A stretch of DNA of 8,870 bases from Terriglobia bacterium (GCA_030040455.1 JASHTR010000368.1:1-8870), one strand, 5' to 3'. Shown: positions 1 through 7,238, counted from the stretch's first letter. The notes: generated by a model not told the origin, from the sequence alone. A program made the numbers and translations.

Positions 1-1
1 C

Positions 2-853
2 ATCACGGTGGACCAGATGGTTGTAAGTCCGAATTTTAACTTTGTCGACTGGCTGGGAGAGTCCGGCTCCTCACTGCAAAGCACGGCCGTTTCCGCGCCT
101 TCAGGGGCCGCGTCAAACATCCGGCTTAATATTCACGTGGCGAGCAGCCCGGAAGTGCAGGTGGTCTCGCGCACGCTCAGCTTCACGGCCACCGTCGACA
201 CCACTCTGAAAGGCACGCTCGCCAACCCCGTCGCCATCGGAGACATTCGCCTCCAAAGCGGCCAGGCGCTCATCGCCGAGAATCGCTATGATATTACTCG
301 CGGGGATATTTCCCTGACGAACTCTTTCCACACAAATCCGGTCCTCGATATTGAGGCCCAAACGCGCGTGCAACGGTATGACCTCACCATTGACATAACG
401 GGACCCATCGACCGCGCCAAGCTGGCTTACAGGTCCGACCCGCCGCTACCCACCGAAGCGATCCTCACGCTCCTCGCGCTGGGATACGCACCGCAGCAAA
501 CCCTGATGAGCGCTTCCGGCAACCAAAATTTTGGCGCGGTGGGCGCGAGCGCCCTGCTCTCGCAGGCGCTCTCCACCCAGGTTTCCGGCCGCGTGCAACA
601 AATCTTCGGAGTCAGCCGTATTCGCATTGACCCAAATTTGCTGGGACCTACGACCGCGGGCGGAGCACGCGTCACGGTTGAGGAGCAGGTCGCTCACGAC
701 CTGACGATTACCTATTCCACCAACACCGCCGCCGCGCAGCAGCGCGACATCCGCCTGCGCTGGGACATCAGCAACAAGATTTCCCTGATCGGGGAGCGGG
801 ATATCAACGGAGTGTTCGGCGTAGAAATACGCTTCCGCCGAACGCTGCGGTAA
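2..853 (+). CDS. TamB-like translocation/assembly module protein, C-terminal part (5' truncated by window)
   Basis: This is the last ~283 codons of a gene that enters from the left edge; the frame is open through base 2, so the GTG at base 8 is unlikely to be the true start. The fragment looks like the TamB C-terminal domain (formerly DUF490). Counting from the GTG, residues 66-120 form repeated short beta strands with the family pattern 'IGDIRLQSGQALIAENRYDI', followed by 'LDIEAQ' and 'DLTIDITGPIDRAKLAYRSDPPLPTEAILTLLALGY' split over residues 113-160. Residues 196-281 end in amphipathic strands that include 'GVSRIRIDPNLLG' and 'VTVEEQVAHDLTITYS'. TamB proteins span the periplasm, anchored in the inner membrane, and are implicated in lipid transport to, and protein assembly in, the outer membrane. 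The upstream part, which would show the membrane anchor and possibly a TamA/BamA-like partner, is not in the window. The gene converges on the efflux genes and is not part of their operon. Confidence 0.85.
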   Translation: MTVDQMVVSPNFNFVDWLGESGSSLQSTAVSAPSGAASNIRLNIHVASSPEVQVVSRTLSFTATVDTTLKGTLANPVAIGDIRLQSGQALIAENRYDITRGDISLTNSFHTNPVLDIEAQTRVQRYDLTIDITGPIDRAKLAYRSDPPLPTEAILTLLALGYAPQQTLMSASGNQNFGAVGASALLSQALSTQVSGRVQQIFGVSRIRIDPNLLGPTTAGGARVTVEEQVAHDLTITYSTNTAAAQQRDIRLRWDISNKISLIGERDINGVFGVEIRFRRTLR

Positions 854-869
854 AGCTGCTACCGCAGCG
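843..869. terminator. Inverted repeat spanning both convergent stop codons; candidate bidirectional terminator
   Basis: CGCTGCGGTA at 843-852 is perfectly complementary to TACCGCAGCG at 860-869, with a 7-base loop at 853-859. The left arm holds the last codons of the TamB-like gene and most of its TAA stop. The right arm holds the last codons of the outer-membrane factor gene and most of its TAG. A 10-bp GC-rich hairpin between convergent genes fits a shared terminator. However, neither side is followed by a T-run, so it does not meet the usual rule for intrinsic termination; it may instead block RNA decay from the 3' end or act weakly. Confidence 0.5.
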
Positions 870-2163
870 CTCCCACCTGATACTCTAAAGTGGCGTGGTC
901 GTTTTCAAAGTCATATTTGGCGTTTACATCCTGGATAGAGGCCTGGGTTTCGTTCAGTTGCGCCTGGGAAAGCTCCACGATGGAGCTGAGACCAAGGTTA
1001 TATCTTCCCTGGGCCAGCGCCAGGGCCAGTTGGGCTTGATTCAGGAGCTGGTCCGCCACTCCAATGCGCTGATAGGAGGTCACGGCATTGGCCCAAGCGA
1101 TCCGCACGTCGCGCGCGATGCGCTCCTGCATGTCGCGGAGATTTTCGTCGGCCTGCCGGGCCCTCATCAACGCCGCCTCGCGACGTGCGGCAAAGAGATG
1201 GCCGTTGAAGACAGGGATCTGAACGTTGATGGCTGCGGCTTCGTAATGATCCGGGATGAGGGTGGAAGTGAGCTGCTCGATGGCGGGAATGTATCCGGCC
1301 ACCCCCACGGCGGCAACTGTCGGGTAGGAGAGATCCCGCTCGGCCCGCTGAAATTTGTACGCCGAATCGCGGCTGAAGCGGAGGCTGGCGAGCTCCGGCC
1401 GGTTCTGGATAGCCTGGTTTAAGAGTCCGGCGGCAGTAGGGGGAGGAGACGGCGGCAGAGGCTCTTCAACCAAGGTGAACGACGGGGTGTTTTCGAGTCC
1501 CATCGCGCGCGTAAGCTGGGCAAACGAGATTTTTACATTGTTCTGCGCCTGGATTTCGAGCAGGTTGGCTTGGGCGAGGTTGACGTTGGCAAAGGTCAGG
1601 TCCAGCATGGATTTCAATTTATTCTTCACCATGGCCGAAACCTGATCCGTAACCACCTGTCGCTCGGCAACGGTCTGATGAGCAACCTTCAAGAGAGCCT
1701 GCGCGCGCAGCGCCTCAAAGTAGGCCCGGTCGACAGCGAGCAGCACCTCGTATCGCGTCGCTTGCGTGTCATCTCTCGCAGCGTCCACTTCGTAGCGGGA
1801 GCTCGCCACCAGGTTGGGCGTGCGTCCGGAGTCGGTAATAAGCTGCTCCACAGAGATTCCCTGGCCTTCACGGTTAAAGAGGCGAGAAGCGGACAGGAGC
1901 CCAGCGCCCAGACGGGAGCTCCGGTCCGCGCCCGAACCTGTGACGTCTCCCTCAACCGTGGGGAAATAGGCGGACCGCATCTCGCGCGCGTCCTGGTTTG
2001 AAGCCAGCGCGTTATATTGCGCCGCGAAAATCTGGGGGTGATTCTTCAGCGCGATTTGTTCGGCTCCATGCAGTGTCAGTGGGGGCGGCGTTTGGGCGCT
2101 GGCGTTGGGGAGCCCCAAGCTGAGCGTGCAGATTCCCAAAAATAAAACGAGTTTCTTCATCAT
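859..2163 (-). CDS. TolC-family outer-membrane factor of the tripartite efflux pump
   Basis: This 434-residue protein is the outer-membrane channel partner of the RND pump encoded just upstream. It has a signal peptide (Lys3-Lys4, hydrophobic 5-18, 'ASA' then Gln24 as a likely cleavage site). Two outer-membrane-efflux repeats follow: about 29-225, starting 'AEQIALKNHPQIFAAQYNA', and about 242-430, starting 'LLNQAIQNRPELASLRFSRD'. The late motif 'GRYNLGLSSIVELSQAQL' (386-403) is typical of the family. Long Ala/Gln-rich helices at 125-220 and 324-425 match the periplasmic alpha-barrel, and the length is close to the usual 420-480. A GGAG at 2171-2174 lies 7 bases before the first of two adjacent ATG codons, favouring this start. 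The gene follows the permease by 125 bases on the same strand. I see no Cys after the signal peptide to suggest a lipidated NodT/OprM type. Confidence 0.9.
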   Translation of the reverse strand: MMKKLVLFLGICTLSLGLPNASAQTPPPLTLHGAEQIALKNHPQIFAAQYNALASNQDAREMRSAYFPTVEGDVTGSGADRSSRLGAGLLSASRLFNREGQGISVEQLITDSGRTPNLVASSRYEVDAARDDTQATRYEVLLAVDRAYFEALRAQALLKVAHQTVAERQVVTDQVSAMVKNKLKSMLDLTFANVNLAQANLLEIQAQNNVKISFAQLTRAMGLENTPSFTLVEEPLPPSPPPTAAGLLNQAIQNRPELASLRFSRDSAYKFQRAERDLSYPTVAAVGVAGYIPAIEQLTSTLIPDHYEAAAINVQIPVFNGHLFAARREAALMRARQADENLRDMQERIARDVRIAWANAVTSYQRIGVADQLLNQAQLALALAQGRYNLGLSSIVELSQAQLNETQASIQDVNAKYDFENDHATLEYQVGALR

Positions 2164-2170
2164 GATTTCA

Positions 2171-2174
2171 CTCC
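2171..2174 (-). promoter_or_regulatory. Ribosome binding site of the outer-membrane factor gene
   Basis: GGAG on the minus strand ends 7 bases before the ATG at 2163-2161, and 10 bases before the second ATG at 2160-2158. It supports independent translation initiation of this gene in spite of the 125-base gap to the permease. Confidence 0.6.
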
Positions 2175-2288
2175 AATTTGTAAATAACGCGGCGCAATCC
2201 TAAAAATAACCATAACGCCGGTATCCCTGCGCGATGCTCACAGCAAGCTTTAAGAACCTGCGCGCGAACTGCAGTTGCGGTAAGGCTT

Positions 2289-5200
2289 CTATGCCTGCGA
2301 GCTGTTCTCTTCCGACGTCGCTGGGTGGTCCTGCCTGCGGTAGATCAAAAAGTAAGCAGGCGGAATCACAAAGATGCTCAGGATGACGGAGACTGAGACC
2401 CCCCCGATAATCGACCGGGCCAGCGGCGCATAGGCTTCGCTTCCAGGCTCGAGTTTAAACGCCATCGCCAGCATGCCAACCACAGTGGCGAGAGAAGTCA
2501 TTAGAATGGGCCGCAGACGGATGCGGCATGCCTGTGCCACAGCACCCGCCACGGAGTGCCCTTCCTCTCGCAACCGCTTCGCAAAATCGACAATCAAGAT
2601 CGTATTCGAAACCACCATGCCGGTCATCATCAGCACGCCCATGAGCGACTGAATGTTCACCGTGGTGCCGGTAAGAAAAAGAATGAGTAGCACACCCGTG
2701 ATGCCCGTCGGGATGGCCAGCAAGATGAGGAACGGATCGATAAAGGATTTGAATTGCGCCACAAGAATGAGATAGACGAGAAGGATCGCAAGGATCAGGC
2801 CGACCGCAAAGCTGTGGAATGAAGTCGTCATCGTATTGACCAGTCCACGAATATCGATGCGGAAATTGCGACTCGGAAGCTGCGTGCTGGCGACGATTTT
2901 CTGGATTGCGGCCAATGGTCTGGAAAGATCCTCTCCCTTCGGCGATACATAGACATCGATGTCTCTCTCGAGCTGATAATGATCGACCTCGGTGGGGGTG
3001 GGGATCTTGGTAATCTGGCACACCTGGCCAAGGAAGGTCGGCTGACTGAGGTTGGGAGCTTTCAAAGGCATCGCTCTGAGGTCCGAAAGCGATTGCACTT
3101 GGTTGATTGGATACTGCACAGTCACAAAATAATTATTGCCCGTCCGCGGATCCACCCAATAGCTGGGCGCGATCATGACGTCCGAAGTCAGCGCGGTGAT
3201 CACATTATCGACCACGTCCTTAGGTGTCAGCCCCAGTTCGCTGACCCGCGTCCTGTTCACGTTAATCATCAGCCCGGGATAGTCCATGGACTGGGGAATA
3301 AACACGTCGTTGACATCGGGAAGCGCCTTAAACTTGCCAGCCAGCGCTTCCGCGATCCGGGCGTCCTCTCGGAGCCTCATGCCGCTCACTTGCACGTCAA
3401 TCGGGGCCGGGGCTCCCTGGTTTAAGACCGAACTGATTAAGCCGCCCGAGTGAAAAAAGGTCCCCAACTCGGGCAATTTATCCGCGATCCTCCGGCGGAC
3501 TTCGTCCATGTAAGTGAAACTGCTGGTGCTGTGGTCCGCCGTCAGACCAACCTGGACGAAGGCATTATCCATCGCGGAGTTGGGTGTGAAAAGCGATGAG
3601 AAGTCGGGCATCACTCCAATGTTTGAGACGATGGTGCTTAAGTCGTGTGGCTCAACCGTGCGCCGCACGATGTTTTCTACCTGCTCCACATAGTCTTCGG
3701 TAACGCTCAGGCGGCTGCCCGTCGGAGCCTTCAGGTCGATGATGAACTGCCCCTGGTCGGTTTTGGGAAAGAATGCAAAACCCAAAAGGGGGTAGAGCAG
3801 AAGGCTGAGGGCGAAAAGGCCGACAAACCCGATGATTGCGGTGCGGGGGAAATCCAGCGTTTTAGCGGCCCACCGGTCGTAACCGTTGAGCATGCGCTCG
3901 AACCGGGCGTTAAAAGCGGCGTTGAAGCGCTGCCCAAAGGTCCTGCGTTCGAGGTGAGAGCTTTCATCCTCTTCGTGCCTTTCGAGGGGCTTGAGGATTC
4001 TGGCGCAATATAGGGGAACGACGGAGACCGCCACAAAGTACGAGGCAATGAGCGAAAGCACAACCCCTGATGCCAGCGCCGTGAAGAGAAATTTACTGAC
4101 GCCGTAAAGGAGGGTGACAGGAAAAAAGACCACAATTGTGGCTAGCGTTATAGCGAGCACGGCCGAAGCCACCTCGTTGGTACCCACCTCGGCTGCCTCC
4201 TCGGGCGTCTTGCCCAGCTCCATGTGCCGGTAAATGTTTTCCAGCACGATGACGGAGTTATCGATAAGGCGCGAGAACGCGAGTGCGATACCACTCAGTA
4301 AAAACGCATTGATGCTGCTTCCACCGATATAAAGCAGAAAAATCGCCGCCAGGACGGAGATGGGAATCGAGAGGAACACAGCGCTGGTGGCGCGCAGGCT
4401 GCCCAAAAAGATCAAGACCATGAGGGCGGTGAGAAGCAGTCCGATGCCTCCCTCCGTCATGACGGTATTGATGGCCTCTTTGACAAATGCAGACTGGTCA
4501 AAGACGACGCTCGCTTTCATCTGGGAAGGGATGTCGCGCAGGCTCTTGATGGCGGCCCGGATCCCATCGACCACGCTGATGATGCTGGTGCTTCCACCCT
4601 GCTTCATCACGGGGACGTAAACGGAGCGTTGGCCATCGACGCGCACCAGGTTATATTGCAAATAGGAGCCGTCAACGGCCTTGCCCACGTCCTTGAGATA
4701 CACATTCCTTTCGCCCACCTTCCCGTCGGTATCACCCACGGTTTTCAAAAGGACGTTATTGAGCTGTTTGGGATTTGTTACCTCGCCGTTGGTGTAAACA
4801 TTGTAGTCCAGAGGGCCGATGCGCACGTCACCGGCAGGAAGGATCACGTTGGAATCGTTCACCGCTTTCACAACGTCCATCGGGCTTAACTGGAGCGCCT
4901 GCAGCTTGAGAGGATTCACGTAGACCATCACCTGCCGGTACTTTCCGCCAAACGGGGGCACCACGGTTGCTCCTTTAACCCCGGCAATCTGGTCGCGGAT
5001 CTGGTATTGCAGGTAATCATGAAGCTGCGTCTGGTTCAATCCCTTTCCCTTCACCGTGAGCATGCACACAGGAAGACTCGAGGCACCAACATCCAAAACC
5101 ACGGGAGGCAAAGTGCCCTCCGGCAAGCGTCGCAGGTCGGCGAGAGCGAGGTTCGAAATCTGCGTGATATCCGCGTCAGCACTGCTGCCGGGTGTGAAAT

Positions 5201-5474
5201 GTATCTTAATGAGGCTCACGCCTCCGAGGGACCGTGAAGTCATGTAATCGATATTGCTGCCAATGGTGAAGAAGCGCTCGAATGTGTCGGTAATATCTGC
5301 TTCGATCTGCTGTGGCGGCATGCCGTTGTAGAACGTTGCGCACTCCACGACGGGGATATTAATTGTGGGGAAAAGATCGACAGCCATGCGTCCGATGCTG
5401 GTGATTCCCATCACACAGGCAATCAGGCAGGTCACGACGATGAGGTAAGGATGTTCAATTGAAAATTTAGCCAT
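2289..5474 (-). CDS. RND-superfamily efflux permease (AcrB/HAE1-like) with altered proton-relay residues
   Basis: This 1061-residue inner-membrane pump is full length for the RND family (about 1030-1070). TM1 is at about 10-30, the first periplasmic porter domain at 31-340, TM2-TM6 between 343 and 490, TM7 at about 545-566, the second porter domain at 567-885, and TM8-TM12 between 889 and 1046. Family signatures are 'PPQQIEADITDTFERFF' (53-69), 'SGIALAFSRLIDNSVIVLEN' (394-413) and 'RLRPILMTS' (986-994). It should export substrates from the periplasm or membrane through the fusion protein and outer-membrane factor encoded beside it. AcrB uses Asp407, Asp408 and Lys940 for proton coupling; the aligned positions here are Asp405, Asn406 and Ser956, while Arg986 and Thr993 (AcrB Arg971 and Thr978) are kept. 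The heavy-metal subfamily TM4 motif is absent, so drugs, lipids or other organics are more likely substrates, but the substrate is unknown. The ATG shares its A with the TAA of the fusion-protein gene, implying translational coupling. Confidence 0.93.
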   Translation of the reverse strand: MAKFSIEHPYLIVVTCLIACVMGITSIGRMAVDLFPTINIPVVECATFYNGMPPQQIEADITDTFERFFTIGSNIDYMTSRSLGGVSLIKIHFTPGSSADADITQISNLALADLRRLPEGTLPPVVLDVGASSLPVCMLTVKGKGLNQTQLHDYLQYQIRDQIAGVKGATVVPPFGGKYRQVMVYVNPLKLQALQLSPMDVVKAVNDSNVILPAGDVRIGPLDYNVYTNGEVTNPKQLNNVLLKTVGDTDGKVGERNVYLKDVGKAVDGSYLQYNLVRVDGQRSVYVPVMKQGGSTSIISVVDGIRAAIKSLRDIPSQMKASVVFDQSAFVKEAINTVMTEGGIGLLLTALMVLIFLGSLRATSAVFLSIPISVLAAIFLLYIGGSSINAFLLSGIALAFSRLIDNSVIVLENIYRHMELGKTPEEAAEVGTNEVASAVLAITLATIVVFFPVTLLYGVSKFLFTALASGVVLSLIASYFVAVSVVPLYCARILKPLERHEEDESSHLERRTFGQRFNAAFNARFERMLNGYDRWAAKTLDFPRTAIIGFVGLFALSLLLYPLLGFAFFPKTDQGQFIIDLKAPTGSRLSVTEDYVEQVENIVRRTVEPHDLSTIVSNIGVMPDFSSLFTPNSAMDNAFVQVGLTADHSTSSFTYMDEVRRRIADKLPELGTFFHSGGLISSVLNQGAPAPIDVQVSGMRLREDARIAEALAGKFKALPDVNDVFIPQSMDYPGLMINVNRTRVSELGLTPKDVVDNVITALTSDVMIAPSYWVDPRTGNNYFVTVQYPINQVQSLSDLRAMPLKAPNLSQPTFLGQVCQITKIPTPTEVDHYQLERDIDVYVSPKGEDLSRPLAAIQKIVASTQLPSRNFRIDIRGLVNTMTTSFHSFAVGLILAILLVYLILVAQFKSFIDPFLILLAIPTGITGVLLILFLTGTTVNIQSLMGVLMMTGMVVSNTILIVDFAKRLREEGHSVAGAVAQACRIRLRPILMTSLATVVGMLAMAFKLEPGSEAYAPLARSIIGGVSVSVILSIFVIPPAYFLIYRRQDHPATSEENSSQA
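2776..2798. repeat. 23-bp direct repeat, copy 1 (inside RND permease TM8)
   Basis: This copy is identical over 23 bases to 8461-8483 and has the same orientation. Its core is AAGGATCGCAAGGATC, itself a short internal repeat. On the coding strand both copies read in the same frame as Leu-Ile-Leu-Ala-Ile-Leu-Leu-Val, here residues 893-900 of the permease. Confidence 0.75.
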
Positions 5475-6712
5475 TATTCGTTCGCTCCTACCGAACCCAA
5501 GTCCACCGGCTCCGGCTTCACCCGTTCACCCGCATGATAGTGAGTGAGGTCGCCGAAGATCACGCGGTCGCCCTCTTGCAATCCCGATACAACCTGCACA
5601 TCGGTCGCGGTCTCAATGCCCAGCCGTATCGGGTGCCGCTCAACTCGATTGCTGCGGTTGACCACCAGGGCGGTTCCTTCTTCCGGGTTGCTGCTTTCAA
5701 CAGCCTGAATGGGCACCGCCAGGGCATTCACCGCGCTCTGGATGGGTAGCTGGACATAAGCGTACATGCCCGGCACGATGATGTATTTGGGGTTAGGAAC
5801 CTCTACTTCTGTATGCATGGTGCGAGTCTGGAGGTTAATCTGGTCTGACGTCAGAGAGATTTTTCCCTTGAAAATTCGATCCAAGGGCACCACCTGCACT
5901 TTGACCGTTTCGCCGACGTGCACGCTTGGAACAACAGCCTCCGGGACCGGAATCACCAGCCGCAGAAGATCGTTTTGTGCCAAGTGGCAGAGGGCCAGCG
6001 CGTTCTGGCTGGTTGAGGTTCCAGCCGGAAGCAGCGAGCCGGTGTAGGCATAAAGCTGAGTGACAACGCCGTCAAACGGCGCCGTAATCCTCGCGTAGTC
6101 GAACATGGCCTGGTCCTTCGACATCGCGGCCCGGTCGACAGCGAGTTGCTGCTGGGCGGCAGCTAGAGCATCTTTGGCTGCGGAAACGGCAGCCGACGTT
6201 TCCATATCCTTGCCGTGGGCGACGTCAACTTCTTCCTGAGCAACGAGGCCTGGTTGCGTTTTCTGAACTCCATAAAGCCGGGTATAGGTGAGGTTCGCCA
6301 CGGTATAGGTGGATTGCGCGCGGCTGAGTTCTTCCTGAGCGCGGGCGACGCCCTGCTTGTCGCGCTGGATCGCAGCCTCGTCGCGCAGCACCTGGTCGTT
6401 TAGCTCTGGAACCTCCAGCGTCGCCATTAGCTGCCCCTGGTTCACGTGAGTGCCCCAGTTGACGTACAGCTTGTTCACGTATCCGGAAACTTTGGCATGA
6501 ACGTCGATTTCCTGATAGGGAATAAACTCCGAGGCGATTTCGAAATCGTTCGAAAGGTCGCGGCGCGTAACCTTCACCACTGCCGCGGTAACGGCCGGCG
6601 GGCTTGTATGCGCGTAAGGGTCGCTGGCGCCGGTGTGTGAGCAACCCGAAAGGACCAGCAGCGAAGCTGCCAGAACCATGAGGCTCCCTTCCCGAATCGA
6701 TAGTGGTCGCAT
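5474..6712 (-). CDS. RND efflux membrane-fusion (periplasmic adaptor) lipoprotein, AcrA/HlyD family
   Basis: This 412-residue adaptor joins the RND permease to the outer-membrane factor. A lipoprotein signal (hydrophobic 11-21, lipobox L21-S22-G23-C24) predicts lipid anchoring at Cys24 facing the periplasm. The first half of the lipoyl-like domain is at about 66-101 ('DVHAKVSGYVNKLYVNWG'), an Ala/Gln/Glu-rich coiled-coil hairpin at about 104-200, and the second lipoyl half at 205-222 ('DYARITAPFDGVVTQL'). A beta-barrel follows at about 246-325 (including 'GMYAYVQLPI' near 315-324) and the membrane-proximal domain at about 330-400. The length is normal. The start is set by a strong AGGAGGT 9 bases upstream. 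It is the first gene of the pump cluster: its TAA overlaps the permease ATG by one base, and AGGAG inside its 3' end serves the permease. A good terminator separates it from the small gene upstream, so the pump probably has its own promoter in the ~85 bases before the ATG, though I cannot name a convincing -35/-10 pair. Confidence 0.92.
   Translation of the reverse strand: MRPLSIREGSLMVLAASLLVLSGCSHTGASDPYAHTSPPAVTAAVVKVTRRDLSNDFEIASEFIPYQEIDVHAKVSGYVNKLYVNWGTHVNQGQLMATLEVPELNDQVLRDEAAIQRDKQGVARAQEELSRAQSTYTVANLTYTRLYGVQKTQPGLVAQEEVDVAHGKDMETSAAVSAAKDALAAAQQQLAVDRAAMSKDQAMFDYARITAPFDGVVTQLYAYTGSLLPAGTSTSQNALALCHLAQNDLLRLVIPVPEAVVPSVHVGETVKVQVVPLDRIFKGKISLTSDQINLQTRTMHTEVEVPNPKYIIVPGMYAYVQLPIQSAVNALAVPIQAVESSNPEEGTALVVNRSNRVERHPIRLGIETATDVQVVSGLQEGDRVIFGDLTHYHAGERVKPEPVDLGSVGANE
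5485..5489 (-). promoter_or_regulatory. Ribosome binding site of the RND permease, inside the fusion-protein gene
   Basis: AGGAG on the minus strand lies 10 bases before the permease ATG (5474-5472) and within the last codons of the fusion-protein gene. Together with the TAATG stop/start overlap it supports coupled translation of the two subunits. Confidence 0.6.
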
Positions 6713-6721
6713 AGTGAAAAT

Positions 6722-6728
6722 ACCTCCT
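6722..6728 (-). promoter_or_regulatory. Strong Shine-Dalgarno of the fusion-protein gene
   Basis: AGGAGGT on the minus strand ends 9 bases before the ATG at 6712-6710. It is the best ribosome binding site in the window and fixes the start of the first pump gene. Confidence 0.8.
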
Positions 6729-6798
6729 AGCTCATGCCTCCATCAGAAAATTGAAAAACGGCGCTCCGCCTCGCAAGGAGAAGCGCGACTCTCACGGG

Positions 6799-6820
6799 AA
6801 AAATCGCAGGTAACCTGCAA
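6799..6820 (-). terminator. Candidate intrinsic terminator after the small His-containing protein gene
   Basis: Read on the minus strand, TTGCAGG (6820-6814), a TTA loop and CCTGCGA (6810-6804) form a 7-bp stem with one G-U pair, directly followed by TTTTT (6803-6799). It begins 10 bases after the TAA of the 113-residue gene and lies upstream of the pump genes. This would end transcription from the glycosyltransferase/small-protein side and insulate the pump operon. Confidence 0.6.
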
Positions 6821-6830
6821 CAAAGAGCTG

Positions 6831-7172
6831 TTAGGCGGCAGGAGGAGAACGGAGATCGAACCAGATGAGGGGTGTTGCAGGTTTGGGAAGCGGAAGCTCA
6901 ACAGCCTCCAGGAAAGCCACGGGAGCAGCTTCCCGTTGGTCGAATAAAACCACCATCCGGGGAGCAATCGGGTGATACAACTGGGCGTGGCCGGTGTCGA
7001 GGGAGGTTGCGGGAGGAAGGTCCCACCCCCGTCCGCCATCGAGATGATAATGACCGTGGCGCGCCTGCTCGCCAAAGGCAAGCATGCACACCACCACCAG
7101 CAAGGCCGAAGCCGTAATAACAACGAATCGTCTGGATGGGTTCCGTCTCACGGTCAGTTCATCGGGCCTCAA
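6831..7172 (-). CDS. Hypothetical small membrane-anchored protein with His cluster
   Basis: I do not recognise this 113-residue protein. It begins with a basic stretch (R9, R10, R14, R15), then one hydrophobic segment at about 16-33 ('FVVITASALLVVVCMLAF'), then 'RHGHYH' (38-43) with further His at 62 and 67. A Pro/Leu-rich C-terminal half ends 'WFDLRSPPAA'. It looks like an anchored or exported periplasmic protein of about 80 residues; the His cluster could bind metal, which is a guess. The codon pattern reads as coding and the frame is open. The start is uncertain: the TTG at 7172-7170 has no clear Shine-Dalgarno, and the in-frame GTG at 7151-7149 would give the more usual 'MRRNPSRRF' N-terminus with only an AGG about 14 bases upstream. 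It is 75 bases after the glycosyltransferase and is cut off from the pump genes by a candidate terminator. An overlapping frame at 6743-7123 is judged a shadow. Confidence 0.55.
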   Translation of the reverse strand: MRPDELTVRRNPSRRFVVITASALLVVVCMLAFGEQARHGHYHLDGGRGWDLPPATSLDTGHAQLYHPIAPRMVVLFDQREAAPVAFLEAVELPLPKPATPLIWFDLRSPPAA

Positions 7173-7220
7173 AAAGCGGACCCACTAAAACTCTAACACA
7201 ATTTCACGCCCAATGTCGCA

Positions 7221-7238
7221 CCTGCTTTCCGGAGCAGG
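7221..7238 (-). terminator. Hairpin just after the glycosyltransferase stop codon; weak terminator candidate
   Basis: CCTGCT and AGCAGG form a perfect 6-bp stem with a 6-base loop, extendable by one G-U pair on the minus strand. It starts 9 bases after the glycosyltransferase TGA at 7250-7248. No T-run follows in the direction of transcription, so it may only be a 3'-end stabilising hairpin. Confidence 0.35.

Noticed and set aside
8..853. GTG at base 8 as the real start of the TamB-like gene
   Set aside because: The reading frame remains open to the window edge, and the protein begins in the middle of a beta-rich domain with no signal or anchor, so the gene continues upstream.
895..1422. 175-codon open frame antisense to the outer-membrane factor gene
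   Set aside because: It mirrors a well-supported TolC-family gene and has no family-like motif.
2267..2276. Perfect palindrome AACTGCAGTT after the permease gene as a terminator or operator
   Set aside because: It has no loop and no following T-run, and a 10-base palindrome is expected by chance at this scale; it is noted only as a feature of the gap.
2455..3021. 188-codon frame on the same strand as the permease but in another frame
   Set aside because: It lies wholly inside the permease gene, whose product has intact TM segments here. The alternative product is His/Arg/Ser-rich without structure.
6732..6743. Three-codon micro-ORF (ATG GAG GCA TGA) just upstream of the fusion-protein Shine-Dalgarno, overlapping another ATG AGC TAG
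   Set aside because: No ribosome binding site is suitably spaced before it, and such short start-stop pairs are common by chance.
6712..6798. Promoter for the pump operon (TTGCGA ... CAATTT)
   Set aside because: The -35-like box matches moderately, but the -10-like box matches only 2 of 6 bases, so I do not list it as a feature even though a promoter is expected here.
6743..7123. Alternative 126-codon minus-strand frame overlapping the small hypothetical gene
   Set aside because: Its product is a Trp/Pro/Leu-rich mixture that also runs through the candidate terminator. The 113-codon frame has a cleaner basic-hydrophobic N-terminus and codon pattern, and stops before the terminator.
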